DNA of 64,000 nucleotides from assembly GCA_964304625.1 (NCBI GenBank), contig OZ199840.1, positions 2,046,001 to 2,110,000 on the forward strand, in the 5' to 3' direction. Source of the DNA: Kudoa neothunni. Its lineage: Eukaryota; Cnidaria. Positions within the stretch are counted from its first letter, which is position 1. Every line of letters begins with the position of its first letter. Positions 37,529 to 49,399 of this stretch are shown here, in pieces. The position numbers were made by a program, and so were the translations under genes. The notes under the pieces were generated by a model that saw only the letters and a program-made list of their open reading frames with translations, was not told the DNA's origin and searched no databases.

Positions 37529-38909
37529 GAGTCTTGAATTGAACAAATTTTTAGATCGTTTTAACCATTCAATAATATAGTTATGCCACATGTTTTATGA
37601 GGAAATATTATTCTTTGTTTTATTTTTCAAAAAAAAGTATAATTGTGTCAATTTTATATTTATTTTTTAAGATTCCGTAGGGGTTGAATATGAAGGGTAT
37701 AGTCGGCGCTTTATAGTAACAGATTTGACATCTTTTGGGGAGATACTGTGGATGCATTTTGTTATTTTATGCATTTATTTTCTTTCATTTTATTTAATTC
37801 CTTTGAATGTTATTCTAAATTTAATTATTTTTTTCAAAAACGTTCTGGAAAAGTGCGTAAAATCGGGCAGTCACATGGTAAACAATCAGGGAATTTCTCA
37901 ACCATAATATGTTATTTATATCCAAATTCTTCAATAAAAATATTTAAAAAATATTATATATCGATCGTACATTTTATTATTTAAATTTAGTTGCTTTTTA
38001 AAAATGGTGTAAAACCAGTCACTACACTGACTGTAATGACAGACAGATTAAACACCTTATTCGAGTTATTGCTGAAGTATCTTATTATGTTATATTTTTA
38101 TTCTATCATCCGGTAATTTTTTTTAATTTTTTCCGATATTAAAAAATAACTTAATTATTTTTTGCATTAATCTGATTAAAAAATGTACAAAACATGCTCA
38201 CCAAGTGATTAATATTATGGAAATTTCACAACCTTAATATATACATATTATACATCTAACCATTCAAATTATAACACTTTTGAAAAAAAATGTGTATATC
38301 GGTTAGCTCGGCTCGGATATAAGCAGATAAGGAAGTGACTATTGGTACGGTAAATAATATTCAGGTGACATTAGTTTTGACTTTGTTTAATTATTTTTAA
38401 CCCTCCATTTTCTTCTTAGAAGTCGGAAATAATTAAATAAAGCAACTTGTAAAAAATTAAATATATGCACAGCTTGTAATTAAATGTTGTTGAGATTAAA
38501 ATTTTCCAGCGCGCAAGCGTACATACTTAATAACATAAAATTTTACCGTGCCAGTAGCTTTGTCTGCGGAAAATCACTTATCTACTGTAGTAATAAAATA
38601 TAAAAAAATCCAAAATGATACTGAATACATGATTACTTAAACATGTTTTGCGTTTATATAAAAATATGAAAAAAATCGGATTAATTTCCGCGCGACAAAA
38701 TTCTATTGACACATAAATGAAACCAAATATCTCTGATTTCCCCCTTAATAATTAACCCATATCTTAACTGTTCATTCCTATACAAATAAAACCTAATAAA
38801 TTCCCCCGTGTAATTATTTAGAAATTCACGTACGTATTCGTTTCTAGATAATCACCAAATTATAAAATTTAAATTCCGCCTTATTTCGTATTGAGTCGTA
38901 AAATTTGAA

Positions 38910-40620
38910 ATGAGGAGCCTTGTGCAACGCATTTCTCCACCAAATGTCCAACACATGTATCCATTCATTCGTTCATTGACTACCTCCAAACGAGTAGTAT
39001 ATCAAGTTTAAGCTGGGTTGTAGTTTACAATAGGTGGATGCTCGTGTGACACTGCTTGGTGCGAGTAACCCTTCCGGCTCAATGTTATCATTGTTATTGA
39101 AACAAAACCCATATATTTCAACTTTAAAGTTGTACGATGATGATAAAAATCTAAAAGGTACAAAAAACTGTTGAACTGTTATTGATTTATTTATTTAAAC
39201 CAAGGAATGACAATGGATTTGAGTCATATTGATACAGGTTGTAGGGTGTGTTGTTTTTTGGTGTGTTTATAGCTGACTTTAATCGTTGTTAGACCCATTG
39301 TTATACTGGAATGGAGAATTTAAAGTACGCTATGACTAGCACCGATATTCTTGTGGTGAATAACCTGGATGTGGACGGTAATTTTATTTTGTCTCTTTAA
39401 TTGATTCCATGTAACCCCTTACCCAATGTAATATTTGTTACTCTAACAATTTAAATATACTTTAAATATAATTTTAACGATTTTAAGTCATTTTTTATTT
39501 TTCTATCTATTAGCTAACGATGGAGAACTATCTGGTATTAGTCGAAAAATAGACGAAATTGTGATTGAAATGAATCAGTAACAACAGCATATCATACCTC
39601 AATTGTTATTTAATTCATTACTCCATTATAGTATAAACCAAATACCAATTGTGGTTGTCATGTCAGACCCAGTATAATTTTAAGGTAGTTAACTCCCTTT
39701 AAATTACTCAAATAGGTGGATATAATAACTCCAATTTTTGGTCGTTTTATGTATTTGGAGAAATTTTTTGATGAAAAAAAGTGATGGAATTTTATGAGTG
39801 TACATAGCATAATTGATATCAACTTGCTATTAGACTTATCGGCCTACCAACATTGTACACGGTGCTGGGTAATTTGATAATGGCGAAAAAACTTAAGAAC
39901 TACCCCGAGGAGAATAACATATTGATGTATGGAGGTGTGAATGGCGATGATTCTGTTTATTTCTGGACCGAAAAATTTTACCCTGTAACATAACAACGTG
40001 ATAGTTGTCGGTCTGCTGCTAACGGTGAGTTGGTTAGGAGCAAACTCTTGAAACTTGTGAGCAATTATTCAAATCTGTTGAGACAGACCTTCAACAATAT
40101 ATGAAATCTTTCAGTGTGGTATTTGATAATTGATAATAGTCGAATGTAATCTATTGTTCTCAAGAATAAGATGAATAATTTGAGGGCGTATTCGGCTCAT
40201 CGATTTATTTCCAGTGTAACAAATTTTCTGAGTGATTCAGACTTGATTATTACACTTGATAATAGATGGCTGAAAGTTTTTTACGCAAGAGAATGGTGGT
40301 GGAATCCTGCTACGTTTATCATGAAGGCACCTACATGACATATCCTTGTGTGCTGGGTGTAATAGTTTGATTGGACTTTTGTTTATAATCGAATGGTGTT
40401 ATTTGTTTTAGCGAGAGGGAGTTGAACAGATAATTATCAAGAAAGAAATTGAGACTCCTAAATTTTTTGTACCCTAAAAATTAAAATTTATAATCATAAT
40501 TTCTTATCTACGCCATTAATTTAGGCTTCTATTAAGAATCACATTGATTACATGGAAAAGTATGATAATCACACTCGTATGCTTACCGCCATTCCAAAAT
40601 CCCGCGATGATCCCTACTAA
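38910..40620 (+). CDS. Mitochondrial malate dehydrogenase-like protein, catalytic residues lost, 12 exons
   Basis: Exons: 38910-38993, 39034-39157, 39273-39377, 39514-39577, 39632-39671, 39716-39780, 39834-39984, 40038-40115, 40165-40215, 40266-40358, 40412-40468 and 40525-40620. All are GT-AG and keep phase; about 335 residues (human MDH2 338). Exon one is a mitochondrial presequence (MRSLVQRISPP ... SLTTSKR). Next come RVTLLGASNPSGSMLSLLLK and LKLYD (Rossmann start), STDILVVNN, IPIVVVMSDPVDIITPIF, LIGLPTLYTVLGN, LMYGGVNGDD, RMVVESCYVYHEGTYMTYP and KNHIDYMEKYD, all aligning with MDH2. The catalytic Asp (TTLD) is Tyr, the His (GGHAG) is Val, the substrate Arg residues are missing, and the glycine-rich loop is altered. 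One in-frame TAG lies at 39290-39292. It is either a pseudoenzyme or an early pseudogene. Confidence 0.8.
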
Positions 40621-41270
40621 CCATCCACATCAATTTATTCGAAATTATATTTGATTTCTTTTCTGCGTGCTCGTTTTTAAAAATTCTATTTATATTTTTA
40701 AAATAGTTTATTAGTTGAGTTTCTAGTTGTTTTTGGAGCCAATAAGTTATTTTTGATGAGTTAAATCGGTAAAAGAAATTCAAAATAATATAGCAGTCTA
40801 TACTTGTAGATAATCGTAGTTTTCTGAATAATACATAATTAATAGACTTACGATAGATTTAGGATTCTATTTAAATAATACATGAGACGAAATTCCGCCG
40901 AACGTATCTTGTTGACCATGCCATTGCCAAGATAGGTTGGAATAACATAGAAAAAACAATTTTTCGTAGCAAACTCACGGAATTGCATAAAATAAATATT
41001 CTAATGTGTATACTAATTATGCAATTTGGCTGATATTTTAACATAAAATAGTCTTTAATGGCGCTTATAATTTTCGCACACTGCTCTTATTTTTTTCATT
41101 TTTTCACTTTGTCATAGGTTTTATTTGTTGTGGAACTGTTCAATGGGTTATCTATTAGAAATTCTATTTCTTGCTCATTGACGCTTTGACATTCTTGCAG
41201 GTTTATCCAGTCCTAAATGCGACTGTTCGAATGATGCTTTAAAACATTTATGAAAGTTTTCCGCATTGTT

Positions 41271-41305
41271 CGAGGTTCGAGGTCCGAGGTCCGAGGTCCG
41301 AGATT
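41271..41305 (+). repeat. Tandem repeat, unit CGAGGTC, about 5 copies
   Basis: CGAGGTT, then three CGAGGTC and a CGAGATT. A related GTCGAGGTCTGAGGTTG lies at about 42559-42575. Confidence 0.75.
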
Positions 41306-44170
41306 AACGATAAATTTTCCATTACTCTTTTCACGAGTTCCACCAAGCCGTTATAGGATACTTACCTAAATATAGGAAACTTTTTTCGAAATAATCTAGA
41401 AATGGCGTTAATGATATTTCAGTTATTTTCCTAGATTCTATCTCCAGTTTTTCATATCCTTCTGAATAAAATTCCGCAGGAATGAATATGTTGATGAAGT
41501 AAAAAATTTGACTAAAAGTCTAAATTCCACATTATTTTTGTAATCCCCTCCAAACACATTACCCTAAATGAAAAGTACAATAGTTGATACTTGAAAATTT
41601 CAAAAGATGCATATTCAAAAGCTGTAATTATATTATGTGGAATTTTTATATTAATTTTATTAATTAGTGTGTTCATAAATATATAGCAAGATTCTAGATT
41701 TTTTCTTTTCTTTAAAACAAAAACTGGAGGGTAAAATTTATCGAAGAATCCCTCATTAAGGGTGTAGAGCTGTGAAAACTCTTTACGAACAACATAAAAA
41801 GTTCTATCTGCTACCATCACAGTTGAATTATTTATTTAAGTGCTCAATGTTCTCCTTTGTTGTAAATATTACAATGCTTTGACTGTCATTCGGCCAGAGT
41901 TATATAAGCAGAATTTTTCACCTCTTAACGTATTTACCTGGATTGCACAAAGATTTAAAATATGTGATTATGTAATATTCCCCATTTTTCTTTCATTTTA
42001 TATATTTTTATGGTTTTTTGTAAATAAATTAATTAGGTTTTCATTGACTGTAGCCAACGTAAAAATTTACAGGTAGAATATGAATATTGTATCGATTGCG
42101 CAATTTCGTTAATTTTGCAATTAGGCTTAATATTTTCAATATCCGTTTCTGACATAACCTAATTATGTAATCCTGACTCTTGTATGAAAGTCACATCATC
42201 TGAATTATTTGTTTTTACTCGCTCTTTACAGGTTCTTACAGTACATCTCCAGAGTTGATTTTTTGACGTTTTATATCGTGTACATACAAAAATTTGTTAT
42301 ATAACAATTTTGATTTCCCTCTGTTGAATTTTATGAGCTATCGTATGACAACCAAAAAATATTTATCCTATATTCCATTTGTATTATCATATTCGATATC
42401 CATTTGTTTTATTTTATAAACACAAGGTATGCATGTTTTTTATAACTAAGAATTAAAATAGTCATTTATTTGATGCACGGTAATGGAATAAATTAATTCT
42501 CATTATCGATCACAGGGAAAAATTATTTGCTGTTCGAACACACTTCTAGAAAGGATTATGGTCGAGGTCTGAGGTTGAAACGTATATGTTGTTTATCGCT
42601 AGTCCGCAAGATTAAAACGAAATATTCGTTATTTATTTGTCGTGATTTAAAGTCGTGTGTTTGATTGCTAGCGCAATTTCAATTCAAAACAAAGGTACGA
42701 TAGTGTAAGTTCTGTGACGCCCGAAAAAAATAACTTTTACGATTGTTTTTTCGCTGGTTTTTAAGGATTCTTGTTAATAAAATAAATTTAATGCTGCAAC
42801 AATTCAGTACTATGGCATAACTTCTACGTTTTAACTCAAACTTTACTTCAGGAAAAATCGTTCCCATGTGTAATCTTTCTTTGGTTTATAAAAATTTGCG
42901 AATATCATTAATATTCACATATTATAATATATTTGTTAACCTAATTATTTAGCCAGCAGGTGAGTTCAAGTGTTGTATTTGTATATAATGATGTTATATT
43001 TTACAAACAGAACAAATTAATATATTCGTACTTGCAATGAGTGATACGTAAATTTAACAATTAATTATTATGTAGAAATATTATTTTTAGTTTCCAAATA
43101 GTTTTTGTACATTTTTATCCGGTAGATAACATTTTATGACTGAATTCGTGTGAAAATTATAACACTAAAAATTTTATTATTGTTTGATTGTCAGTTTTGG
43201 TATTTAATTTTGTTTAATACTTATGAAAAAAAAGAACTATTTATTTGTCACCAAATAACAAAGAAAGTATAACAATTCACAAAATATAAAATAGATGATA
43301 TCAAAGGTCTTATAAATAAAGACATAGTATAAGTCGTGAATACTTTTTATGAGAAACTATTACATTTGAATAGATGTAAACAATCTATAATGTTAAAAAA
43401 AGAATTTACGTTTGATTTTTTTAATGATCTAATTTATAAAAATGTAATATTATATCGAAAATGTGAATACGGAGTGATTCAAATGCTACAAATGGACAAT
43501 ATGATAATTTACATTTTTCTCCTATATTTATGATATTTATTTTTTTAAAACGTAAATGAAAATAAGTTAAAAAAACTCTGCAAATATCTATTTTATAGGA
43601 TGATTTTTTTAAGCGTCTGAGAATTTCTGGGGTCAAATTAACAGCAGAACGCATTGTATTAAAGATTTCTACATATAGAAGAATTTAACAATCGTCTTGT
43701 TATATTTTCTCCTAACACATATATTAGTTTACAATATTCGAATAAAATTTAAAAAGTATAATGAACATCGACATGCAAAAAAACTATACACTTGGCAATT
43801 ATACGACCAATTTTATCCTAAGTTATTTTAGGTTTTTATTGAATTTGATCGAATCCTGCTAGTAGAATACTGAGAAAGTAAGGAAAACATGGACACGGAT
43901 GCATTCGGTTTACCGCGAAATTTACACGAATTTACCCCCAACATGTGGGTAGAGATTCAAAGAAAATTTTCGATAAGATTTTTCTTATTGATTATGATAG
44001 TAATACTAGCGATATATTTGATGTAACCCATTTTAATTTTCGAAAGTCAAGTTCTGGCGGATCTGATGATAATGATTTGAATGTTTCCGACCCGAATTAT
44101 CTCCCAAGGGCGATATCGAAAAAAGTCATATTTTTCATGATCCGTCAAACTGCTTAATAATGATATAATT

Positions 44171-44235
44171 ACTATTTTTACGTACTCTCCCCCGTCTGTG
44201 GGAATTACGTGAAAGTAGTTACCAACTGTAGGAAA
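44171..44235 (+). repeat. Miniature element family 1, right-end piece
   Basis: ACGTACTCTCCCCCGTCTGT then GGGAATTACGTGAAAGTAG parallels the right end of the 25.6 kb copy (ACGTACTTCCCC ... GGGGGAAATGCGTGAAATTGG). Confidence 0.4.
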
Positions 44236-45142
44236 TTAATTTTTTACTAATGATTACGATTACGGGTTGACTTAATTTAGTAATATTTTTATTAGAAGAA
44301 AAATTTTTAATCATTTTTTACGCCTTAAAAATAAAGTTATCTCACTAATTCGTTACGATAAAGTCTAATTTGACTAAAGCCAGATCGCGCCAATTAATTC
44401 GCATGACTTCGGACTATTTCGTATACACGAAGCAAAAATCTTGATGAAAATTCGACTGGAATCTGTATATATATTTTTTTTAATTTTATTATGATTACAC
44501 AATTATTTATTACATTCAAAAATGCACTAAAAACCTGGGATCAATTATATCCCCAAATCACAAAATATCTAAGCGATTTTGAGGTGCTCAGAAGATTTAA
44601 ATCAAACTATAATAATTAAGTTAAAAAAAAGATTTTTTTTTAATGTAGAGTAAATTCTTTTTATATTTAAATGATGAGTCGCTATCATTTTTCAATTAGA
44701 CATTCCTCAAGATTTGACAATGATATCTTTATTATGAGAAGTAATTTGATTATTAGCACCCTTCTATAATATTTATGAGGGAACCATTCTGTACGTACCC
44801 TTTTGAGTGGTTGACCTTGTCATGATCCTCACTAAGCACACATATATTATTATAGACGGGTCATTCGTCACTGGATATGGTTGACCCTATTCAGATTTCT
44901 CTTGATGATGAGCAAAAACTAAGCTGAATTCGGCTTCTCCGCGTATAAGTACCTTAATTCTTTAACAGTCCTTTTACATATATCACCAAATTTACATTGA
45001 ACCATTCCAAAAATCCGGGGATCGTCAATCCTTCCACAATACTTTCCTCTTCTTAGCGCGATATCTATTTGCATTATTTGATAAAACAGTGAACCCATAG
45101 AATATTGACGAATAATTCATCCGAAAAATTAACTTCTAAAGG

Positions 45143-45277
45143 TGTTATGTACATAATCTCTTCCCAGCCCTGTACACAAACCTGGTAATTAGTTGAGTAA
45201 TCCATTTTTCATATTCATTGTATTTTTGTGTCAACGTGTTTTCCCTTGCTAACGTTTTGCTAAACTTGGACACAACA
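45143..45277 (+). repeat. 5' LTR (135 bases)
   Basis: TG...CA-bounded repeat, nearly identical to 49256-49399. Unusually short for a Ty3/gypsy LTR. Confidence 0.93.
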
Positions 45278-45278
45278 A

Positions 45279-45291
45279 CTGGCGACGAGGA
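45279..45291 (+). other. Primer-binding-site-like sequence
   Basis: CTGGCGACGAGGA directly follows the 5' LTR. TGGCGAC starts are common in Ty3/gypsy primer binding sites; the tRNA was not identified. Confidence 0.5.
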
Positions 45292-45328
45292 CTATCTCTC
45301 TACAAGCTCAACACCTACATCAACAAAA

Positions 45329-46201
45329 ATGACAAGTTCTGCTCCATATGGCACCATTGGCGAATTCGACCCATCAAGCGACGACTGGTCGTACTACCTG
45401 GACAAATTCAAAAGCTACATAAAAATCAATAATATCGCTGAGGACTTTAAAGTCCCGCTCCTACTAACAGTGATTGGGAAGAACGGACACCGAACGATAA
45501 CGGATCTCGTTAAACCCGGAAAACCGATGGACATTCCATTTGATAAGCTAATTGACATCATCAACAACCACTGGAAGCCCAAAACATTGCTTATTTTGGA
45601 GCGCTTCAAGTTTTGGACTATCAATCAGCTAGATCATGAAACGATCGCTGAATTCACAAATCGTCTGAGAGCGGCTGCCCACACCTGTGACTTTGGTAGT
45701 TTCTTGGATCAAGCCCTTCGCGACAAATTCGTGACAGGAATCAACCCATATCTCAGTGGAATACAAGATACACTGCTCACGGCAGACTACACCTTCGAGA
45801 AAGCCCTTACCATTGCTAAAGCCAGAGAGGTTACCCTGAGAGAAAAGAAAATAATCAGTGAAACAACTACGAACAACACCATAAACCGACTGGCAACACC
45901 CAAATCCCAAAACCGCTGCTTCCGCTGCGACTCTAGAGATCATCACACGAAAGATTGCACTCATTTGAACACCATCTGCTCCTACTGTGACATCAAAGGA
46001 CATTTGGCCAGAGCATGTATGCGACGTAAGAACGGACGGAAACCACCAACTGGACACAACCATCGCCCACAGCCTGTTAAAATAGTAAATGCGACCACCG
46101 CTGATAACAACTTAGATAGTAATGTTGATGAGTCTGATTATTATTCGCGACCTTTCTTTTGCGCATTCTTTATAATGGCGTCAAGCTGGAAGGTGAGGTA
46201 G
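45329..46201 (+). CDS. Ty3/gypsy gag-like protein
   Basis: About 290 residues from the first ATG after the LTR. The N-terminal half matches the capsid-like retrotransposon gag pattern (WSYYLDKFKSYI, a conserved helix-rich region with LRDKF). The C-terminal part has two CCHC-type zinc knuckles (CFRCDSRDHHTKDC and CSYCDIKGHLARAC), which bind the element's RNA in this family. It overlaps the start of the pol frame by about 40 bases in a different frame, an arrangement in which Ty3/gypsy elements are known to use frameshifting. Confidence 0.88.
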   Translation: MTSSAPYGTIGEFDPSSDDWSYYLDKFKSYIKINNIAEDFKVPLLLTVIGKNGHRTITDLVKPGKPMDIPFDKLIDIINNHWKPKTLLILERFKFWTINQLDHETIAEFTNRLRAAAHTCDFGSFLDQALRDKFVTGINPYLSGIQDTLLTADYTFEKALTIAKAREVTLREKKIISETTTNNTINRLATPKSQNRCFRCDSRDHHTKDCTHLNTICSYCDIKGHLARACMRRKNGRKPPTGHNHRPQPVKIVNATTADNNLDSNVDESDYYSRPFFCAFFIMASSWKVR

Positions 46202-49200
46202 ACACGGGGGCAGCCGTTTCACTTATCTCCTTTACAGACTACCGAAAGATTGGAGGAACCTTACTCAAATCAAATCTAGCGTTGACTACATATACAGGTC
46301 AACCTATCAACATAAAAGGTCGCCTGGCAGTGAACGTTAACTCCAACTCGGGGAAACAACATCGACTGCACATGTATGTGGTAGATGGAAACCAACCGAC
46401 AATCCTTGGAAGAGACTGGCTACCACATGTGCTCCAAGACTGGCCACCAAAAGTTAAAATAATCGACACTTCCCCAACCTTGGAATCTGTGAAAACTAAA
46501 TTCAAAGAATGCTTCAACGACGAAATGGGTACAATACGAGACTTCAAAGTTCGATTATTCTTGAAAGATGGAGCGCAGCCAAAATTCTACAAACCAAGAC
46601 CGGCGTCATTGTACAAAAAAAGTAAGATTGTAGAGGAAATTAACCGCTTATTGGAAAGAGGAATATTAGAACCGGTTTCATTCAGTGATTGGGCAGCTCC
46701 GATCGTGGCCCCACTGAAGAAAAATGGGAAAATACGCATTTGTTCAGATTTCTCCGTAACAATCAACCCGGTACTTAAAGCGGAACAATACCCAATTCCC
46801 AGAATCCACGACCTATTCAACAAACTTGCAGGTGGCCAAGAGTTCACAGTATTGGATATCAAAGACGCTTACTTACACATGACCGTCGACGAGGAAGATA
46901 GAAATTACCTTACCATCAACACCCACATGGGACTCTTCCGTTACACTAGACTTCCGTATGGCTTAACCTCAGCCCCAGCAATCTGGCAACGTTTCATGGA
47001 CACATTACTACAAGATTGCCACATGACCGCCTGCTATCTAGACGACATTATCATCACTGGTAGAACGAAAGATGAGCATTTGCAAAACCTGTCACAAGTA
47101 CTACGCAAACTACATGAACAAGGAATCCGCCTGAACAACGACAAGTGCTCATTCCTGCAAAAACATGTGAAATATTGTGGCCACATCATAAGCAAGGATG
47201 GACTTCAAAAAACAATGGACATGGTGTCTGCAGTTTTGAATGCACCAACCCCTAGAAACCTAACTGAAGTTCGTGCCTTCTGCGGTCTGGCAGGCTACTA
47301 TAGAGAATATATCCAAAACTTCTCCTCTGTTCTAAAGCCATTAACAAACCTTACACAGAAGAACGCTAAATGGATGTGGGGACATGAACAAGTAAAGGCT
47401 TTCAATACAATTAAAACTCTCATTACACGAGATACTATCCTAACACATTACGACCCAACCCAACCCCTCGTATTGGCAACTGACGCATCGTCGATTGGTA
47501 TAGGAGCTGTTCTATCCCACATAACAGACAATAACAAGGAAAAACCAATTGCCTTCGCGTCGAGAGTACTAAAAGATGCCGAGAGGAATTACTCTACAAT
47601 TGAGAGAGAAGCGTTGGCCGTACGTTGGGCGATCGAGAAATACAAACATTATTTAGAAGGACAGCATTTCGACGTGTTTACAGACCACAAACCACTAATC
47701 TCACTTCTAGATCAAACAAAGGGAATTCCAACCAAAACTTCGCCGAGAATCCAGAAATGGGCCATCTACCTGCAAAATTTTAAATTCAAAGTTTTCTACC
47801 GACCCGGATCAAAAAACCAAAACGTAGACTGTCTTTCTAGACTAATCAATGAAATAGAAGAGAACACTGAGAATGAACAAGATACCATAGCAACCATCCA
47901 TCACATCGAGCTCATCAAACGAGGAGGAATCGACAGGGAACGCATAGAGGTCGCTACCAAGGACGACAACCAACTCCAGAGACTCATCAAATTCCTACGA
48001 CAAAATGAACCAACTAGGAAGCTTCCTATAGAGTTAGCAAAATACCAAGGAGTCGTTGAAGAGCTGACCACTCAGGGTGGATGTGTTTTTAGAGGTGAAA
48101 AGATGATCATCCCAGCGGTACTAAGAAGGGAGGTGCTAGCAATTCTGCACGAAGGACACTTGGGAATCAACAAAACCAAATCATTAGCTAGAAGTTACTT
48201 CTGGTGGCCAACTATGGACAAAGATGTAGAAGAAACTATTAGATATTGTCATCACTGCGCTCTCCAAAAGCCCATTTCACCACCTAACACGCAAAATTCA
48301 TACAAAGAAGCGACTCATCCAATGGAAAGAATCCATATTGATTTCGCTGGACCCTTTCATGACAAATACTTTCTCATCGTAATTGATGCCTACTCTAGAT
48401 GGCCTGAAGTGGTAGAAATGGACGATATAACCACAACTAGAACAATTGAAGCTCTTCGTAAAATTTTCTGTAATTTTGGCATTCCGCGCGTTATTGTTTC
48501 CGACAATGGTACGCAATTTACTTCTCATGATTTCCAAGAATTTTGCAACAAACATGGGATTCAACACATGAGAACGGCTCCTTATCACCCACAATCTAAT
48601 GGAATGGCCGAGCGCTTTGTAAGGACCTTCAAAAACATCATTGGTAAGGAAGAAAATACTGACTTATCCCAAACTATCCAAGACATGTTGATGGCCTATA
48701 GGAACTCACCACATAGTACCACTGGAATCCCCCCGGTGCAAAGGATGTTGGGAAGACGGATGAGACATAAGCTGGACATTATTACTGAACGAAAGTATCA
48801 GATAACAACTAACCATAAACAGCCCACAGGTTGGAAAATTGGTGAACCAGTCATCTTTGAAATTTTTTATGATAAGTCCACAAGGTGGAAGTCGGGAACG
48901 ATAAAATCTCTGATTGGCGGTGCAATGTTTGAAATTGAGGATGACAGAGGGAAAACCCATCGAAGACATCGAAACCAAATAAGGAAGAGTGTTGCGTTAT
49001 CTAGAAACGTCACAATGAATATCGATGATATGGAAAATCCAAACACATGGCAAAGCGTTCTAGAGGAGAGAAACAAAACCATTACCAATGCTACTCAAAA
49101 TTCCATTTTTGATCAAACAGAAACTTCACAAAACATACATGATCCAACTGTACATACTGACCAACAAGGTAATACACCCGTCATTCGTAGAAGTAGCAGA

Positions 49201-49242
49201 ACAAGGAAAACCCCGCAACGTTACGGGGTATGGGTGTCCTAA
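46159..49242 (+). CDS. Ty3/gypsy pol polyprotein (PR-RT-RH-IN)
   Basis: An uninterrupted frame of 1027 residues. Aspartic protease VDTGAAVSLIS near residue 15; reverse transcriptase with YLDDIII near 292; RNase H with LATDASSIGIGAVL near 440; integrase zinc finger (HEGHLG ... CHHC) near 660-700, core with DFAGPF near 727 and SDNGTQF near 780. The C-terminal tail is basic. Lineage by eye: mag-like/K02A2.6-like. It resembles a recently active element; treated here as a genomic fossil. Confidence 0.95.
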   Translation: MRILYNGVKLEGEVDTGAAVSLISFTDYRKIGGTLLKSNLALTTYTGQPINIKGRLAVNVNSNSGKQHRLHMYVVDGNQPTILGRDWLPHVLQDWPPKVKIIDTSPTLESVKTKFKECFNDEMGTIRDFKVRLFLKDGAQPKFYKPRPASLYKKSKIVEEINRLLERGILEPVSFSDWAAPIVAPLKKNGKIRICSDFSVTINPVLKAEQYPIPRIHDLFNKLAGGQEFTVLDIKDAYLHMTVDEEDRNYLTINTHMGLFRYTRLPYGLTSAPAIWQRFMDTLLQDCHMTACYLDDIIITGRTKDEHLQNLSQVLRKLHEQGIRLNNDKCSFLQKHVKYCGHIISKDGLQKTMDMVSAVLNAPTPRNLTEVRAFCGLAGYYREYIQNFSSVLKPLTNLTQKNAKWMWGHEQVKAFNTIKTLITRDTILTHYDPTQPLVLATDASSIGIGAVLSHITDNNKEKPIAFASRVLKDAERNYSTIEREALAVRWAIEKYKHYLEGQHFDVFTDHKPLISLLDQTKGIPTKTSPRIQKWAIYLQNFKFKVFYRPGSKNQNVDCLSRLINEIEENTENEQDTIATIHHIELIKRGGIDRERIEVATKDDNQLQRLIKFLRQNEPTRKLPIELAKYQGVVEELTTQGGCVFRGEKMIIPAVLRREVLAILHEGHLGINKTKSLARSYFWWPTMDKDVEETIRYCHHCALQKPISPPNTQNSYKEATHPMERIHIDFAGPFHDKYFLIVIDAYSRWPEVVEMDDITTTRTIEALRKIFCNFGIPRVIVSDNGTQFTSHDFQEFCNKHGIQHMRTAPYHPQSNGMAERFVRTFKNIIGKEENTDLSQTIQDMLMAYRNSPHSTTGIPPVQRMLGRRMRHKLDIITERKYQITTNHKQPTGWKIGEPVIFEIFYDKSTRWKSGTIKSLIGGAMFEIEDDRGKTHRRHRNQIRKSVALSRNVTMNIDDMENPNTWQSVLEERNKTITNATQNSIFDQTETSQNIHDPTVHTDQQGNTPVIRRSSRTRKTPQRYGVWVS

Positions 49243-49255
49243 CTTGGCAAGGGGG
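49241..49255 (+). other. Polypurine tract before 3' LTR
   Basis: AACTTGGCAAGGGGG ends immediately before the 3' LTR, the usual place for plus-strand priming in LTR elements. Confidence 0.6.
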
Positions 49256-49399
49256 TGTTATGTCCATAATCTCTTCCCAGCCCTGTACACAGACCTGGTA
49301 ATTAGTTGAGTAATCCATTTAATCCATTTTTCATATTCATTGTATTTTTGTGTCAACGTGTTTTCCCTTGCTAACGTTTTGCTAAACTTGGACACAACA
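49256..49399 (+). repeat. 3' LTR (144 bases)
   Basis: Matches the 5' LTR end to end apart from about two substitutions and a 9-base internal duplication. Confidence 0.93.

Larger units (their letters stand above)
36980..38909. other. Intergenic DNA between AP2M1 and the MDH2-like gene
   Basis: No gene found. It holds one piggyBac-like end (37411) and a small perfect hairpin (37511-37528). The rest is AT-rich with no recognisable content. Confidence 0.45.
40621..45137. other. AT-rich intergenic DNA
   Basis: No gene recognised in about 4.5 kb. Contents seen: a 7-base tandem repeat at 41271-41305; an acidic open stretch at 43945-44157 (SSSGGSDDNDLNVSDPNYLP), possibly a transposase N-terminus but not assignable; and a piece of miniature element family 1 at 44171-44235. 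Confidence 0.45.

Noticed and set aside
39985-40265. Multiple stops in the MDH2-like gene taken as pseudogene damage
   Set aside because: They fall inside 49-53 base GT-AG introns; after splicing, only the TAG at 39290 remains.
43945-44157. Acidic 70-residue open frame as a gene
   Set aside because: It resembles acidic N-termini of piggyBac-like transposases but has no downstream domain and no splice partner; too little to call.
45415-49088. Minus-strand open frames within the retrotransposon
   Set aside because: They are shadows of the gag and pol frames, with no recognisable domains.
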